In this document: positions 6,509 through 14,627 of the stretch, piece by piece | Position numbering within the stretch: position 1 is the first letter of the stretch | How the letters are laid out: each line of letters starts with the position of its first letter | Assembly (NCBI GenBank): GCA_964355015.1 | Contig: CAYHCE010000041.1 | Span: 1-24,966, forward strand | DNA length: 24,966 nucleotides | Reading direction: 5' to 3' | Source of the DNA: CAYHCE01 sp964355015 | GTDB taxonomy: Bacteria; Cyanobacteriota; Cyanobacteriia; PCC-6307; Cyanobiaceae | Program-made: the position numbers and the translations under genes | The notes under the pieces: generated by a model | The model's database searches: none | Told to the model about the DNA's origin: nothing | What the model saw: the letters and a program-made list of their open reading frames with translations, nothing else

Positions 6509-8014
6509 ATGTTGCGATTCCTTGTGGCTCGCCTGGTAGGTGTTGCGCTTTCGATCAGTGGAGTCCTGCCAGGCTTCAGCAGTGCAAGCAAGGCCGATGT
6601 GATCCTGCACGCCTTCGACTGGTCGTATTCTGACATCGCCAAGCAGGCTGATGCCATCGCCGCGGCTGGGTACAGGGCGGTGCTGGTCACACCGCCATTG
6701 AAATCCCAGAAGTCAGGCCGATGCGAGTGGTGGCTGCGCTATCAGCCTCAGGATCTTCGCATCATCGATCACTGTGACGGCAACAAGGAATCCTTCATCG
6801 CCGCGATTGAGGCCCTGCAAGCTAAGGGGGTGAGGACCTATGCCGATGTGGTGGTCAACCACATGGCCAACGAGCGAAACGAGGACACAACATTTCCTGG
6901 TGAGGCCACATTACGGCAGTACGAAACCAGTTCAATGTACTGGCGGAAGCAGATCCTATACGGTGATGCCGATGGCAACGGTGTGCTTGACAATGGCATC
7001 CTTCCCGATAATGGCAAACCGAATGGACTGTTCGGTCCACAGGACTTCCATAAGGCAGCCTGCATCCGTGACTACAACAACAAAGAATCCGTGATCCACG
7101 ATCGCATCTGCGATAACAACAACCAAGAGGATCCTGGCCTGCCGGATCTGATGGACACGGACCCTTCCCGAAACTGGGTGAATGATCAGCGCAAACAGTA
7201 TATTCAGGCACTTTATGATCTCGGAGTACAAGGTTTCCGGATCGATGCCGCCAAGCACATGTCCAATGGCGTCATCAGGTATTTCGTGCCAGAAGCAGTC
7301 GTCAGAAATGCTCATGTATTCGCGGAGATCATCACCTGGGGAGGGACCACTGATCCTGACTATCAGCAGTTTCTTGAGCCCTACCTGCGGGAACTGCCTC
7401 ACCGGTTCGGAGCCTATGATTTCCCTCTCCTCATGGCTCTCAAGCAGGCTTTCGCTTTCGGCAGGCCGCTCTCCGATCTGGCGTTCCCCTACGCCACGGG
7501 TAACGCACTTGAGAACAGGCGTGCGGTGACGGTTGTTGTCACCCACGATATCCCCTACAACGAGGGCTTTCGCAGTCTGATCTTCGACAAGAACGCGGAC
7601 AGCTCAGTGGATGAAGACCTTGCTTATGCCTACATCCTTGGACGCGATGGCGGCACACCCCTTGTTTTCGACGATCAATCGGATGGACGCTCCAACAACG
7701 GCCGCTGGCGCGACGTTTGGAACAGCAGCAAGATGAGGCGGATGATCACCTTTCACAACCGCATGCAGGGCAAGCCGATGGAGGTGGTGGCCGCCGATGC
7801 CTGCACCTTGCTCTGGAGGCGGGGGGAGGAAGGAATCATTGCCATCAATAAATGCGTGCAGGAACAGGCAGTTACTGTGGACACCCGCTTCAGGTTCAAG
7901 TGGAATCATCCCTACCGGGACAGCTTGACGGACAGCCTTTTGCCCGAAATCAAGGGACCCAGCTATACTTTCAAACTACCGGCCCGAACCGCGCGCATGT
8001 GGATAGCTGAGTGA
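6509..8014 (+). CDS. Secreted GH13 alpha-amylase
   Basis: A 501-residue glycoside hydrolase family 13 enzyme that should hydrolyse alpha-1,4-glucan bonds in starch or glycogen-like polymers. The N-terminus MLRFLVARLVGVALSISG is a signal peptide ending near residue 27, so the enzyme is probably periplasmic or secreted. The GH13 motifs are in order: DVVVNHM (region I, residues 113-119), GFRIDAAKH with nucleophile Asp246, HVFAEIIT with acid/base Glu273, and VTHDIP with Asp347. The DADGNG stretch near residue 154 may bind calcium. A GTG at 6488 gives seven more residues; the ATG fits the signal peptide better, and neither has a strong ribosome site. GC content seems slightly lower than its neighbours. 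It appears monocistronic, and a perfect hairpin follows the stop. Confidence 0.92.
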   Translation: MLRFLVARLVGVALSISGVLPGFSSASKADVILHAFDWSYSDIAKQADAIAAAGYRAVLVTPPLKSQKSGRCEWWLRYQPQDLRIIDHCDGNKESFIAAIEALQAKGVRTYADVVVNHMANERNEDTTFPGEATLRQYETSSMYWRKQILYGDADGNGVLDNGILPDNGKPNGLFGPQDFHKAACIRDYNNKESVIHDRICDNNNQEDPGLPDLMDTDPSRNWVNDQRKQYIQALYDLGVQGFRIDAAKHMSNGVIRYFVPEAVVRNAHVFAEIITWGGTTDPDYQQFLEPYLRELPHRFGAYDFPLLMALKQAFAFGRPLSDLAFPYATGNALENRRAVTVVVTHDIPYNEGFRSLIFDKNADSSVDEDLAYAYILGRDGGTPLVFDDQSDGRSNNGRWRDVWNSSKMRRMITFHNRMQGKPMEVVAADACTLLWRRGEEGIIAINKCVQEQAVTVDTRFRFKWNHPYRDSLTDSLLPEIKGPSYTFKLPARTARMWIAE

Positions 8015-8040
8015 GAGCTCTGAAGGAGTAGAAGCATCGT

Positions 8041-8059
8041 TCTGCCACGTTGTGGCAGA
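8041..8059. repeat. Perfect inverted repeat after the amylase gene
   Basis: TCTGCCAC (8041-8048), loop GTT, GTGGCAGA (8052-8059): an 8-bp perfect stem 27 bases after the amylase stop. No T-tract follows on either strand, so it is at best a weak terminator or an mRNA 3' stabiliser. Confidence 0.5.
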
Positions 8060-8507
8060 TCCGAGGAGCAGAAACCCTCTGAGCTTTGCTGCAGCTCCCA
8101 TTTCCTCAGACGCCAGCCTTGGCAGGGTGTGGGCAGGTCCGCAACCCGGGTTCGAGTTGTCAGCCGACAGCGAAACTGAGCCAGCGCCACCGATCCAGGA
8201 CACACCTGGAAGGCAAGGCGGGTCAAGAGCGCCATCCTTGACGGCCAGCGTGGGCTTTGGCCCGGCCCCAGCGGCCATCCCCCGTTCCGCACGGTGAACG
8301 GCTCCCGCCAGCTGACTGACCCCCAGGACAGAACAGGACACGCGGCCGAGGAGGTAAAGGCAGCCGGCGGGCAGATCAAGAGGCTGGGGGCAGGCAGCAG
8401 CTGAATCGGGCTCAAGCCTCCCAGCTCAGCCATCGGATCGACGCCCGATCCCAGTCTTCCAGCAGTGGATCCGTTGATCATGCTGCTGAGGCGCACTCCC
8501 CCCAGCG
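8060..8507. other. Intergenic stretch with no recognisable gene
   Basis: About 450 bases between the amylase hairpin and the lipase-like gene. Frames on both strands are open but their translations have no family features. A short plus-strand frame from a GTG at 8294 (VNGSRQLTDPQDRTG, ending IKRLGAGSS) could be a remnant but is not supported. Confidence 0.4.
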
Positions 8508-9239
8508 ATGCCCATGCCCTCGCAACCGATCCTGATCCTCGGAGGCTTCCTGATCAGCGCGGAGGCCTACGCCCCGATGGCCGAGCGGCTTGAGCAGCTG
8601 AGCGGGCAGCCGGTGCGGGTGGTGCCGGTGGGCAAGGCCGAATGGCTGCTCACCGTGTTCGCCTTTGCGTGGGCGCGGATCCTGGATCGGGTCCAGACGA
8701 CGGTGGCCGAGCTGGCTCAGCACTCCCCCACGGGCCGGGTGACGCTGATCGGCCACAGCTCCGGGGGAATCATGCTGCGGCTGTTTCTGGATGACGCACC
8801 ATTCCAGGGCCGGCGCTACGACGGCAAGGCCCTGGTCGACACTCTGGTGATGCTGGGCAGTCCCCATACGGCCTTGAAGGCCACGGTGCTGCGCCGGATG
8901 GTGGAGCGGCGTCTGCCGGGATCGACCTTCGCTGATCGGGTGCAGTACGTCTCGGTGGCGGGAGATCTGGATCTGCAAACGGCCACTCCCATGGCGCGGC
9001 GTCTGGCGCCGACGGCCTATCGCAACAGCACCGGCAAGGCCAATGACCGTGGCGACGGCCTGGTGCCGGTGGCCTCGGCCCTGCTGGAGGGCTCCACCGC
9101 CCTGGTGCTGCCGGGGGTGGCCCATGGCGGCGCCTTCGGACCGTGCTGGTATGGCAGCCCGGCGGTGGTGGAGCGTTGGTGGCGTGTCTTCCAGCCAGCC
9201 GAAACGGGCGCCGGCAACGTGGTGGAGGAGCAGAACTAG
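8508..9239 (+). CDS. Lipase-like alpha/beta hydrolase
   Basis: A 243-residue alpha/beta hydrolase of the lipase/triacylglycerol-esterase type. It opens with PILILGGFLISAEAYAPMAERL, the first strand and oxyanion loop. It has the nucleophile elbow GHSSGG (Ser86 of IGHSSGGIM), an LGSPHTA segment as in class 2 lipases, a probable acid Asp in NDRGDGLVPVASAL, and a catalytic His in VAHGGAFG. No signal peptide is seen, so it is probably cytoplasmic, acting on an ester or acyl-lipid of unknown identity. Two ATG codons, at 8508 and 8514, could both serve as the start. A probable terminator follows 39 bases after the stop, so the gene is likely transcribed alone. Confidence 0.88.
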   Translation: MPMPSQPILILGGFLISAEAYAPMAERLEQLSGQPVRVVPVGKAEWLLTVFAFAWARILDRVQTTVAELAQHSPTGRVTLIGHSSGGIMLRLFLDDAPFQGRRYDGKALVDTLVMLGSPHTALKATVLRRMVERRLPGSTFADRVQYVSVAGDLDLQTATPMARRLAPTAYRNSTGKANDRGDGLVPVASALLEGSTALVLPGVAHGGAFGPCWYGSPAVVERWWRVFQPAETGAGNVVEEQN

Positions 9240-9277
9240 GAGCCCCTTCAGGGGCAGAGAACAGGCACACGCTGCAA

Positions 9278-9305
9278 CGGCCGGATGATGCTGGTCGGCG
9301 TTTTT
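9278..9305 (+). terminator. Probable rho-independent terminator of the lipase-like gene
   Basis: CGGCCGG (9278-9284) can pair with CTGGTCG (9291-9297), including two G-T wobbles, around the loop ATGATG, and five T follow at 9301-9305. A smaller hairpin, GCCCC-TTCA-GGGGC, lies just before it at 9242-9255. Confidence 0.45.
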
Positions 9306-9322
9306 CGAAGGATCCGCACCCG

Positions 9323-9418
9323 TTAGGCGCAGTGGGCCTGGACCGGCTGCTCGATCAGGGCTGCCTGGGCCTCGTGCTGCAGCTCCTCCAGGGTCGGTGC
9401 GCTGATGCTGCCGGCCAT
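9323..9418 (-). CDS. Possible 31-residue small protein
   Basis: ATG 9418 has TGAGGTGG directly upstream, a fair ribosome site, and the frame reads MAGSISAPTLEELQHEAQ, then AALIEQPVQAHCA, then TAA. The product is a short amphipathic, acidic helix with no known family. It sits between the lipase terminator and the toxin-antitoxin operon on the opposite strand. Many picocyanobacterial genomes encode unannotated proteins of this size; coding status is inferred from the start context and composition only. Confidence 0.35.
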   Translation of the reverse strand: MAGSISAPTLEELQHEAQAALIEQPVQAHCA

Positions 9419-9541
9419 CCACCTCAAAGCACTTTCGCCGCTGTCTGAGCAGATGATCGCGCCACGTCGCTCGCCTACCTGATGGCCATGGGTAGACGCA
9501 CGTATCCACTATGGAGGGAGCCTCTGGTCGGATCGCTGCCG

Positions 9542-9787
9542 ATGAACCAGATCCAGCAGGAAGCAGAACCTGATGGTCGTCACGATCAGCAGGCGATCCG
9601 CCGCTGGGGCAACAGCCTGGCGCTGCGGTTGCCCGCTGATTGCCTGCGCCAGGCCGGGTTGCAGGAAGGCGATGAACTCAGCATCGTCGATCGGGCGGGA
9701 CTGGCGGCAGACCTGCTCCAGCTCCACCGCTCCATGCCCACCACCGCCTCGGTGATGGAGGAGTGCCGCAGCGGCGAGCGCTGGTAG
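9542..9787 (+). CDS. MazE/AbrB-type antitoxin
   Basis: An 81-residue AbrB/MazE-fold antitoxin. Residues 18-48, AIRRWGNSLALRLPADCLRQ then AGLQEGDELSI, are the swapped-hairpin DNA-binding domain that would bind the operon's own promoter. The tail LLQLHRSMPTTASVMEECR would wrap the toxin. Between the two, relatives usually have a longer linker; VDRAGLAADLLQL joins them abruptly, so a few codons may be missing. The frame is open from 9482 but ATG 9542 gives the normal antitoxin start. The PIN toxin gene starts 4 bases after the stop, the usual order of such operons. Confidence 0.75.
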   Translation: MNQIQQEAEPDGRHDQQAIRRWGNSLALRLPADCLRQAGLQEGDELSIVDRAGLAADLLQLHRSMPTTASVMEECRSGERW

Positions 9788-9791
9788 CCGT

Positions 9792-10037
9792 GTGATCTAC
9801 CTCGACACGAGCATGGTGGTGGCCCTGCTCACCCCGGAACCCGACAGCGAGCGGGCTCTGCAGTGGTTCGAAGGCTGCCGCGAGCCGCTGATCAGCAGCG
9901 ACTGGCTGATCAGCGAGACCCATGGCGCCCTGGTGATCAAGCAACGGCACCACGGCCACTGCCGGGAACTGGCCAGCTTCGATGGGCGGATGCACCGGGC
10001 CGCCGCTGCGCTCGGGCTGCGCCCCGTACGCCTCTGA
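9792..10037 (+). pseudogene. VapC-like PIN-domain toxin with in-frame internal deletion
   Basis: This 81-residue PIN-domain protein starts at a GTG. VapC-type toxins are Mg-dependent RNases of about 125-140 residues. The N-terminus (MIYLDTSMVVALLTPEPDSE, Asp5) and the second acidic site (LISETHGAL, Glu42) are normal. The sequence then jumps at about residue 52 (QRHHGH) to the end of the domain, CRELASFDGRMHRAAAALGL, with Asp64. About 50 codons are missing, including the part that normally carries the third catalytic acid in a GDALHLA-type helix. The deletion kept the frame. The product is very probably inactive as a nuclease, though it could still bind the antitoxin. The antitoxin lies 4 bases upstream and DUF6880 4 bases downstream. 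Confidence 0.7.
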
Positions 10038-10041
10038 CGCC

Positions 10042-11382
10042 ATGGCTGGCAAGCGCACCCTCAACGCCGAAAACCTGGAAACCCTCGGGGCGGCTGCCCT
10101 CGCCGAGCTGCTGATGGAGGTGAGCAGCGGCAATGCCGTGATCCAGCGGCGCCTGCGGCTGGCCCTGGCCGCTGCCGAGGGGGCCACCGGAGCGGCCCAG
10201 GAAGTGCGCAAGCGCCTGGCGGCCATCGCCCGCTCCACCACCTACGTGGATGCCCGCAAACGCAAGGGCCTGGTGGCGGAGCTGGAGGCCCAGCGCCAGG
10301 CGATCACCGGTCCGATCGCCGAGGCCGATCCGGATCTGGCCTTCGAGCTGCTGGTGCGGTTCCTGGAGCTGGCCGATGGGGTGATCGATCGCTGCTCCGA
10401 CACCACCGGCACCGTGATCGGGGTGTTCCGCCAGGCGGTGGCCGAGCTGGGGCCGATCGCCAGCGCCGCGAGGCTGGAACCGGAATCGCTGGCGGAACAA
10501 GTGGCCGATCTGCTGGCCGAGGATGGTTATGGCCAGTTCGACCAGCTGATTCCGGCGATGGCCAGAGCCCTGGGCGAACAGGGTCTGCGCCTGCTCGAGC
10601 AGGACTGCCGCGATCGCGGTGCCCGGGATGGGCACTTCGCCCTGCTGCAGATCGCCGAGTGCCGCGGCGATGCCGAGGCCTACCTGGCCCAGTTCGACGC
10701 CAGCCAGCTGACCTGGCCGAACACCGCCGCCGACGTGGCGCGCCACCTGCTGGCGGCCGGCCGGGAGGAGCAGGCCCTGGCGGTGCTGGATGGTGCTGCC
10801 AAGGGCGCGAACACCTGGCATTCCCCTGAGTGGGACGATGCCCGCATCGACGTGCTGGAGGCGCTCGGCCGGGGCGAAGAAGCCCAGCAGCTGCGCTGGC
10901 ACTGCTTCGGAAAGACCCTCTCGATCCCCCACCTTCGCGAATTCCTCAAGCGTCTCGAGGCCTTCGAGGACGTGGAGGCCGAGGAAAGGGCCTTCAAACT
11001 GGCGGAGGAGCACCCGGTGCCGCTGCTGACCCTGCAGTTCCTGGTGGCCTGGCCCGCCCTGCCCCGTGCCGCCCGCTACGTGATCGAGCACTGGGAGGAG
11101 TGGAACGGTGAGGCGTTCGGCATCTACGGCCCCTCCGCCGAGCGGCTCAGCCGAGCCCATCCGGTGGCCGCCACGCTGCTGCTGCGCGCGATGGTGGTGT
11201 TCGCCCTGTCGATGGGCCGGGCCAAGCGCTACCGCCACGCCGCCGAGCACCTGCGCACCTGCCAGCAGCTGGCCGCCGGCATCGATGACTGGCAGGGAGT
11301 GGAAGGTCACGAGAGTTTCGTGGGCCGGCTGCGGGAGGCCTTCGGGGGGAAGTGGAGCTTCTGGCAGCTGGTGGAGCGGTGA
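10042..11382 (+). CDS. DUF6880 family protein
   Basis: A 446-residue helical, cytoplasmic protein of the DUF6880 type; the family's function is unknown. Recognisable parts are the N-terminal TLNAENLETLGAAALAELL, the RRLRLALAAAEGATGAAQEV segment, the IARSTTYVDARKRKGLVAEL motif, and repeated helix pairs rich in Ala, Leu and Glu that suggest a TPR/HEAT-like solenoid (ARHLLAAGREEQALAVL, DVLEALGRGEEAQQL). It ends with a conserved-looking RLREAFGGKWSFWQLVER. ATG 10042 is chosen because it begins the conserved region and lies only 4 bases after the toxin stop, which makes it the third gene of the antitoxin-toxin operon. No transmembrane helix is seen. Whether it has any link to the toxin is unknown. 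Confidence 0.75.
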   Translation: MAGKRTLNAENLETLGAAALAELLMEVSSGNAVIQRRLRLALAAAEGATGAAQEVRKRLAAIARSTTYVDARKRKGLVAELEAQRQAITGPIAEADPDLAFELLVRFLELADGVIDRCSDTTGTVIGVFRQAVAELGPIASAARLEPESLAEQVADLLAEDGYGQFDQLIPAMARALGEQGLRLLEQDCRDRGARDGHFALLQIAECRGDAEAYLAQFDASQLTWPNTAADVARHLLAAGREEQALAVLDGAAKGANTWHSPEWDDARIDVLEALGRGEEAQQLRWHCFGKTLSIPHLREFLKRLEAFEDVEAEERAFKLAEEHPVPLLTLQFLVAWPALPRAARYVIEHWEEWNGEAFGIYGPSAERLSRAHPVAATLLLRAMVVFALSMGRAKRYRHAAEHLRTCQQLAAGIDDWQGVEGHESFVGRLREAFGGKWSFWQLVER

Positions 11383-12071
11383 ACCGGCCGGAGTGGTTCA
11401 GATCTCAGCGTCGTTCAGCCTGCCTGTCGATGGTCTTGCTGTTCCTCCTGCCCACGGCAAGTACCAGCTCCGCCAGCGGCTGATGTCGCGTTTCGTGGAC
11501 CAGCCGGTGCCCGGTGGCGTGGATCTCCTTGCCTGCTCCTGGTTCCTGCGCTGCAGCTCCTGGTTCGCTGCGTTTCACGGCTCCGGTGGAAGGGCAGTGG
11601 CAGTGGTCAGGGGTCAGACCGAGCGGACGTACTGCTGACAGTGGGGGGCTCCCAGCCCAGGCATAAACCCCTATTGCCCTGTGCGGCCAGCCGGCCGATT
11701 GTTGCTTCATCGGGATTCGGAGGCACCAGATGGACGACACTCCCCCCAACCAGGCGTCAGGAGTGCGCTGACGTTCCAGGCCCTGCTCCAACACTCTCAT
11801 CCGATCTCTGGCTTTCCTGGCGTGTCGCCACGTCGCCGTCCATTGCACCGTCTCAGGTGCCCCGGACCAAGCGGGAAGCCCCACTGGAACCCTGGCCCCA
11901 GGTGCCGGCGTCAGCAACTCCGACCTTCCAGCCAACAACATCTTCAGAGCCCGGTGGCGTCGCCATCGGGCTCTGTCGTGTGGTGCACCCCCTGAACGAT
12001 CGAGAAACCTGCCCACCTCAGGTGGTCTGGTTGTTCAGGACAGTGCCCATGACTCGCCGGTAAGGCCTTGC
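11383..12071. other. Long non-coding stretch with one strong hairpin
   Basis: About 690 bases between DUF6880 and the DUF2973-like gene. Open frames exist on both strands (for example minus 11405-12016) but the translations are irregular and match nothing I know. The clearest structure is the long hairpin at 11946-11974. It could be decayed coding or mobile DNA. Confidence 0.4.
11946..11974. repeat. 13-bp near-perfect hairpin
   Basis: AGAGCCCGGTGGC (11946-11958) pairs with GCCATCGGGCTCT (11962-11974) with only one G-T pair, around a 3-base loop. No T-tract follows on either strand, so a simple terminator is unlikely. It could be a repeat-type element or the fold of a small RNA. Confidence 0.5.
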
Positions 12072-12299
12072 TCAGGACGGCTGCTGATACAACTCTTCCA
12101 GCCGCTCACGGCTGAGATCGACATACAGCACTTCCTCGCCGGGCCTGGGAGCCTCGGGATGGCGCCCGGGCCTGGAGCCACTCGTCTGAGAGGAAGTCAG
12201 CGGGGCGCAACGGCGCAGGTTCTGGCTCATCAGCGCAAAGGCGCCACCGGCGATCACCGCGAAGCAGAGCAGATAGACGACAGCCAGGAGGTCTTCCAA
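12072..12299 (-). CDS. DUF2973-like small membrane protein
   Basis: A 75-residue protein with one N-terminal membrane helix (LLAVVYLLCFAVIAGGAFALM), a short basic then Pro/Ser-rich linker, and a C-terminal EVLYVDLSRERLEELYQQ. This layout resembles the cyanobacterial DUF2973 family: one helix, variable linker, and a final motif ending LD.LY. The function is unknown. The only usable start in this frame is TTG 12299, since a TAG lies 27 bases upstream. It ends just after the long non-coding stretch. The family call is from layout and motif memory. Confidence 0.5.
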   Translation of the reverse strand: MEDLLAVVYLLCFAVIAGGAFALMSQNLRRCAPLTSSQTSGSRPGRHPEAPRPGEEVLYVDLSRERLEELYQQPS

Positions 12300-12618
12300 C
12301 GGTGAACCATTCTTTTCACCAGCCTAGTGTGAAGAACTGTTAAGCGTGGTGTTCGCCCTTCAGGCGCCGGCTCCGCGCTGCCGGTTCAGCACGAGGCGAA
12401 CAGGTCGCCGATCGCCCGCGCAGCGGGGATGCACAGCGCCGCCGGGCTGGAGCGGCGATCGCAACGCTCCCCAGCGGATCGCCAACGACGAGATCATCCA
12501 GGCGCAGACCCTGCCGCCGATCACGGTTCAGTGTTCGCAAGGGCCGACTTGGCCCCTGGCAAGAAGCGTGCTCAAGCTGCGGAGCCCTCTCCACAGACCC
12601 AGCTCTGCACCAGGGCGG
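12300..12618. other. Intergenic stretch with no supported gene
   Basis: A GC-rich stretch between the DUF2973-like gene and the broken YnfA gene. It contains one HIP1 octamer (12455-12462). Frames at 12340-12594 minus and 12429-12644 plus have Arg/Ala-rich, irregular translations and no family features. Confidence 0.4.
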
Positions 12619-12941
12619 TCAGGTCTGTTCGGCGCCGGCCATGATGACGGCCATGCCCGCCAGGGCAAGCAGCGATCCCGCCACATCGGTGAGATTCAGG
12701 CGCACACCCTCCACCACCCGCAACCAGAGCAGGGCCACCGTCACATAGACACCGCCATAGGCCGCGTACACCCGCCCCGATGCCGTGGGGTGGAGGGTGA
12801 GCAACCAGACGAAGAGCGCCAGCGACAGGGCAGCAGGGATCAGCAGCAGGATGCTTTTCCCTTCCCTCAGCCAGAGGTAGGGCAGGAAACAACCGACGAT
12901 CTCGGCCAGGGCCGTGGCACGAAGAGCAGCAGGGTGCGCAC
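12619..12941 (-). pseudogene. YnfA/UPF0060 membrane protein gene with a 1-base frameshift
   Basis: Read from GTG 12941 the frame gives VRTLLLFV; one base further on, starting at 12918, the normal YnfA sequence continues as ATALAEIVGCFLPYLWLREG, then LALFVWLLTLHPTASGRV, then YAAYGGVYVTVALLWLRVV, and ends AGMAVIMAGAEQT. The family is a four-helix, roughly 107-residue inner-membrane protein distantly related to small drug transporters. Distance counting shows one base is missing at about 12918-12920 (GTGCC where GTGGCC or similar is expected). The rest is intact to the stop at 12619, so the mutation is recent or a sequencing error. Without the missing base, no start codon lies in the correct frame before residue 50. 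Confidence 0.8.
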
Positions 12942-13579
12942 AGCCTTGCCCGTCAGCAGCCCGCAGAAGCTAGGAGTGCTTCCAGCGACGCTGCCCGTTT
13001 CGATGCCAACCCCTTAGCCATGCCAGGCAGCCAGGCAGATCGTTCCGCCGCCCGGAATGGGCTTTCAGCCATGGATGAACCTCCGGCCTTGCCTCTCTGC
13101 CATCACCCCGCCGCTCGCAGGGCTCAGGCTCGAGCCCCTGAGATCGAAGCCCACTGAATGCGTCCGAAGCAGCGGGGCTGGAGATGGAGCAGGCGTTCCT
13201 TCCGCTGATGTCAGACGGCAAACCGTGCTCTGCTGCAGCCGATCAGGGGTTGAGGGCAGGCGCGGCAGCCTCAAGCGCCACGAGTTTCTGGCTCGAAGGG
13301 TAACGTGATGCAGGCGATCGCAGCCTCTGAGTGGTGTTCAGCTCAGGTCTGTTCCGATCAGCCAAGACAGCTCAGAACCTGGAGGCCGTCTCGTCGGAAT
13401 GGCTGGGCTGGTCGAGGCGACTGTCTTCATGAATCTCCAGGTCATTCAGCAGGATCGGATCCATTGTCAGCAGGGTGAGACGATCTCGCGCGCTCAGTGA
13501 GGGAAGAATCTGAGCAAGCGGGCTTCAGCGTCAGATCATTCTTTCCCTACTCTGGAGGTTCACCTCTGCTCCAGGTGAC
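12942..13579. other. Intergenic stretch with no recognisable gene
   Basis: About 640 bases between the YnfA remnant and the CorA-like gene. It includes a HIP1 octamer at 13314. A short minus-strand frame (MDPILLNDLEIHEDSRLDQP onward, ending ETASRF at about 13380) is acidic and might encode a 30-residue protein, but there is no family or ribosome-site support. It probably contains the promoter of the CorA-SulP operon. Confidence 0.4.
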
Positions 13580-14626
13580 GTGCCCCGCTCCTTCTTTTAT
13601 CAGATCTGCAGCAACGGCCCCCCGAAGCGCCATGAGACGGCCGTGGCTGCTGTTGCAGCAGCAGCTGAGAATGGTTTTGCCTGGTTGCACTACAGCGGTG
13701 CACCACGGGAGGAGCTCTCCGGGCTCGTTGAGCTGCTCGGGCTCCATTCCCTTTCAATTGAGGATTGCTTTGATGACAATCAGATCCCTAAGATTGAAGA
13801 CTTTCCGGAGAACACGTTCATTCTTTTCAACACGTTTGAGTATGCCAGAAGGGCGCTGGAGATTGGTGAAATCAATCTGTTCATCGGGGATAAGTTTTTA
13901 GTTAGCATCAGTCATCTCAATTCAATGCAGCGACCATACCTGGATGGAATTCAGCGCATTGTCGAAAAGAGCATTGTCGAAAGGAGCATTGAAGGGGCCC
14001 GGCAAGGCCCTTCCCACGTCATGTATTTAATCCTTGACTACGTTGTAGATCAGAAGTTTGTTGCCATTGAGGCACTCGAGGATGAGTTGGATGATGTGGA
14101 AGGAGCGCTGATCTCGGACCCTGCGAGCTTCAAGCCAGCAGAATTGATCAGCTTTCGGCGCTATCTCTTGAGGCTGCGCAAGAGCCTGTTTCATGAGCGT
14201 GAGATTCTCAGCAAGATTTGTCGAAGGGATTGTCCATTTATCTCTGAACAATCAATCTATCATTATCGTGATATCTACGATCACCTTGTCCGATTCTTCG
14301 AGCTGACTGAGTCATATCGAGATATCGTTACCAGTCTGATGGAAATGTATCTGTCGATGCTCAATAACGAAATGGCAAAAGCAGCCAATGAGACAAATAT
14401 TACCGTGAGGCGATTGACGCTGATCACTACGATTTTCATGCCGTTGACACTGCTTGCCGGAATTGGGGGGATGTCCGAATGGTCGATGATCACAGGCCCC
14501 GATAACTGGCGGTTTTCCTATCCAGCCTTCATGCTCGGCATGATCTTCGTGGGTTTTGCCAGTTACTACTTCCTCAGCCGGTTGGATAGGAAGCGAGCCG
14601 GCCCGAAGCGAAACAGGCATCTTTGA
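13580..14626 (+). CDS. CorA-like divalent cation channel with GMS in place of GMN
   Basis: A 348-residue CorA-superfamily protein: a large soluble N-terminal funnel domain (residues 1-270, including LEDELDDVEGALI and the FRRYLLRLRKSL stalk helix) and two C-terminal membrane helices (about 280-297 and 313-333). CorA channels move Mg2+ or Co2+ into the cytoplasm, and their signature GMN forms the selectivity filter. Here the residues are Gly297-Met298-Ser299 in GIGGMSEW, so Asn is replaced by Ser. The start is GTG. GC is about 37-48% in sampled 60-base blocks, far below the 60-70% of most neighbours, which suggests recent transfer. The SulP gene begins 1 base after the stop. Confidence 0.85.
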   Translation: MPRSFFYQICSNGPPKRHETAVAAVAAAAENGFAWLHYSGAPREELSGLVELLGLHSLSIEDCFDDNQIPKIEDFPENTFILFNTFEYARRALEIGEINLFIGDKFLVSISHLNSMQRPYLDGIQRIVEKSIVERSIEGARQGPSHVMYLILDYVVDQKFVAIEALEDELDDVEGALISDPASFKPAELISFRRYLLRLRKSLFHEREILSKICRRDCPFISEQSIYHYRDIYDHLVRFFELTESYRDIVTSLMEMYLSMLNNEMAKAANETNITVRRLTLITTIFMPLTLLAGIGGMSEWSMITGPDNWRFSYPAFMLGMIFVGFASYYFLSRLDRKRAGPKRNRHL

Positions 14627-14627
14627 A

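Noticed and set aside
9271..9286. Similar short sequence at 9271-9286 and 4871-4886 (GCTGCA-CGGCCGGAT type)
   Set aside because: Only about 15 bases in high-GC DNA and no extension on either side; chance is enough to explain it.
8478..9509. A 343-codon minus-strand open frame across the lipase-like gene
   Set aside because: It is the complement of a clear alpha/beta hydrolase gene with conserved motifs, and its own translation is His/Arg/Gln-rich with no family features.
9937..11310. A 457-codon minus-strand open frame opposite DUF6880
   Set aside because: High-GC codon bias opens the antisense strand; the plus-strand frame has the conserved family segments and fits the operon spacing.
13374..13465. 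30-residue minus-strand ORF MDPILLNDLEIHED...
   Set aside because: Composition is protein-like but there is no ribosome site, no family and an open frame without a start further upstream; not enough to call a gene.
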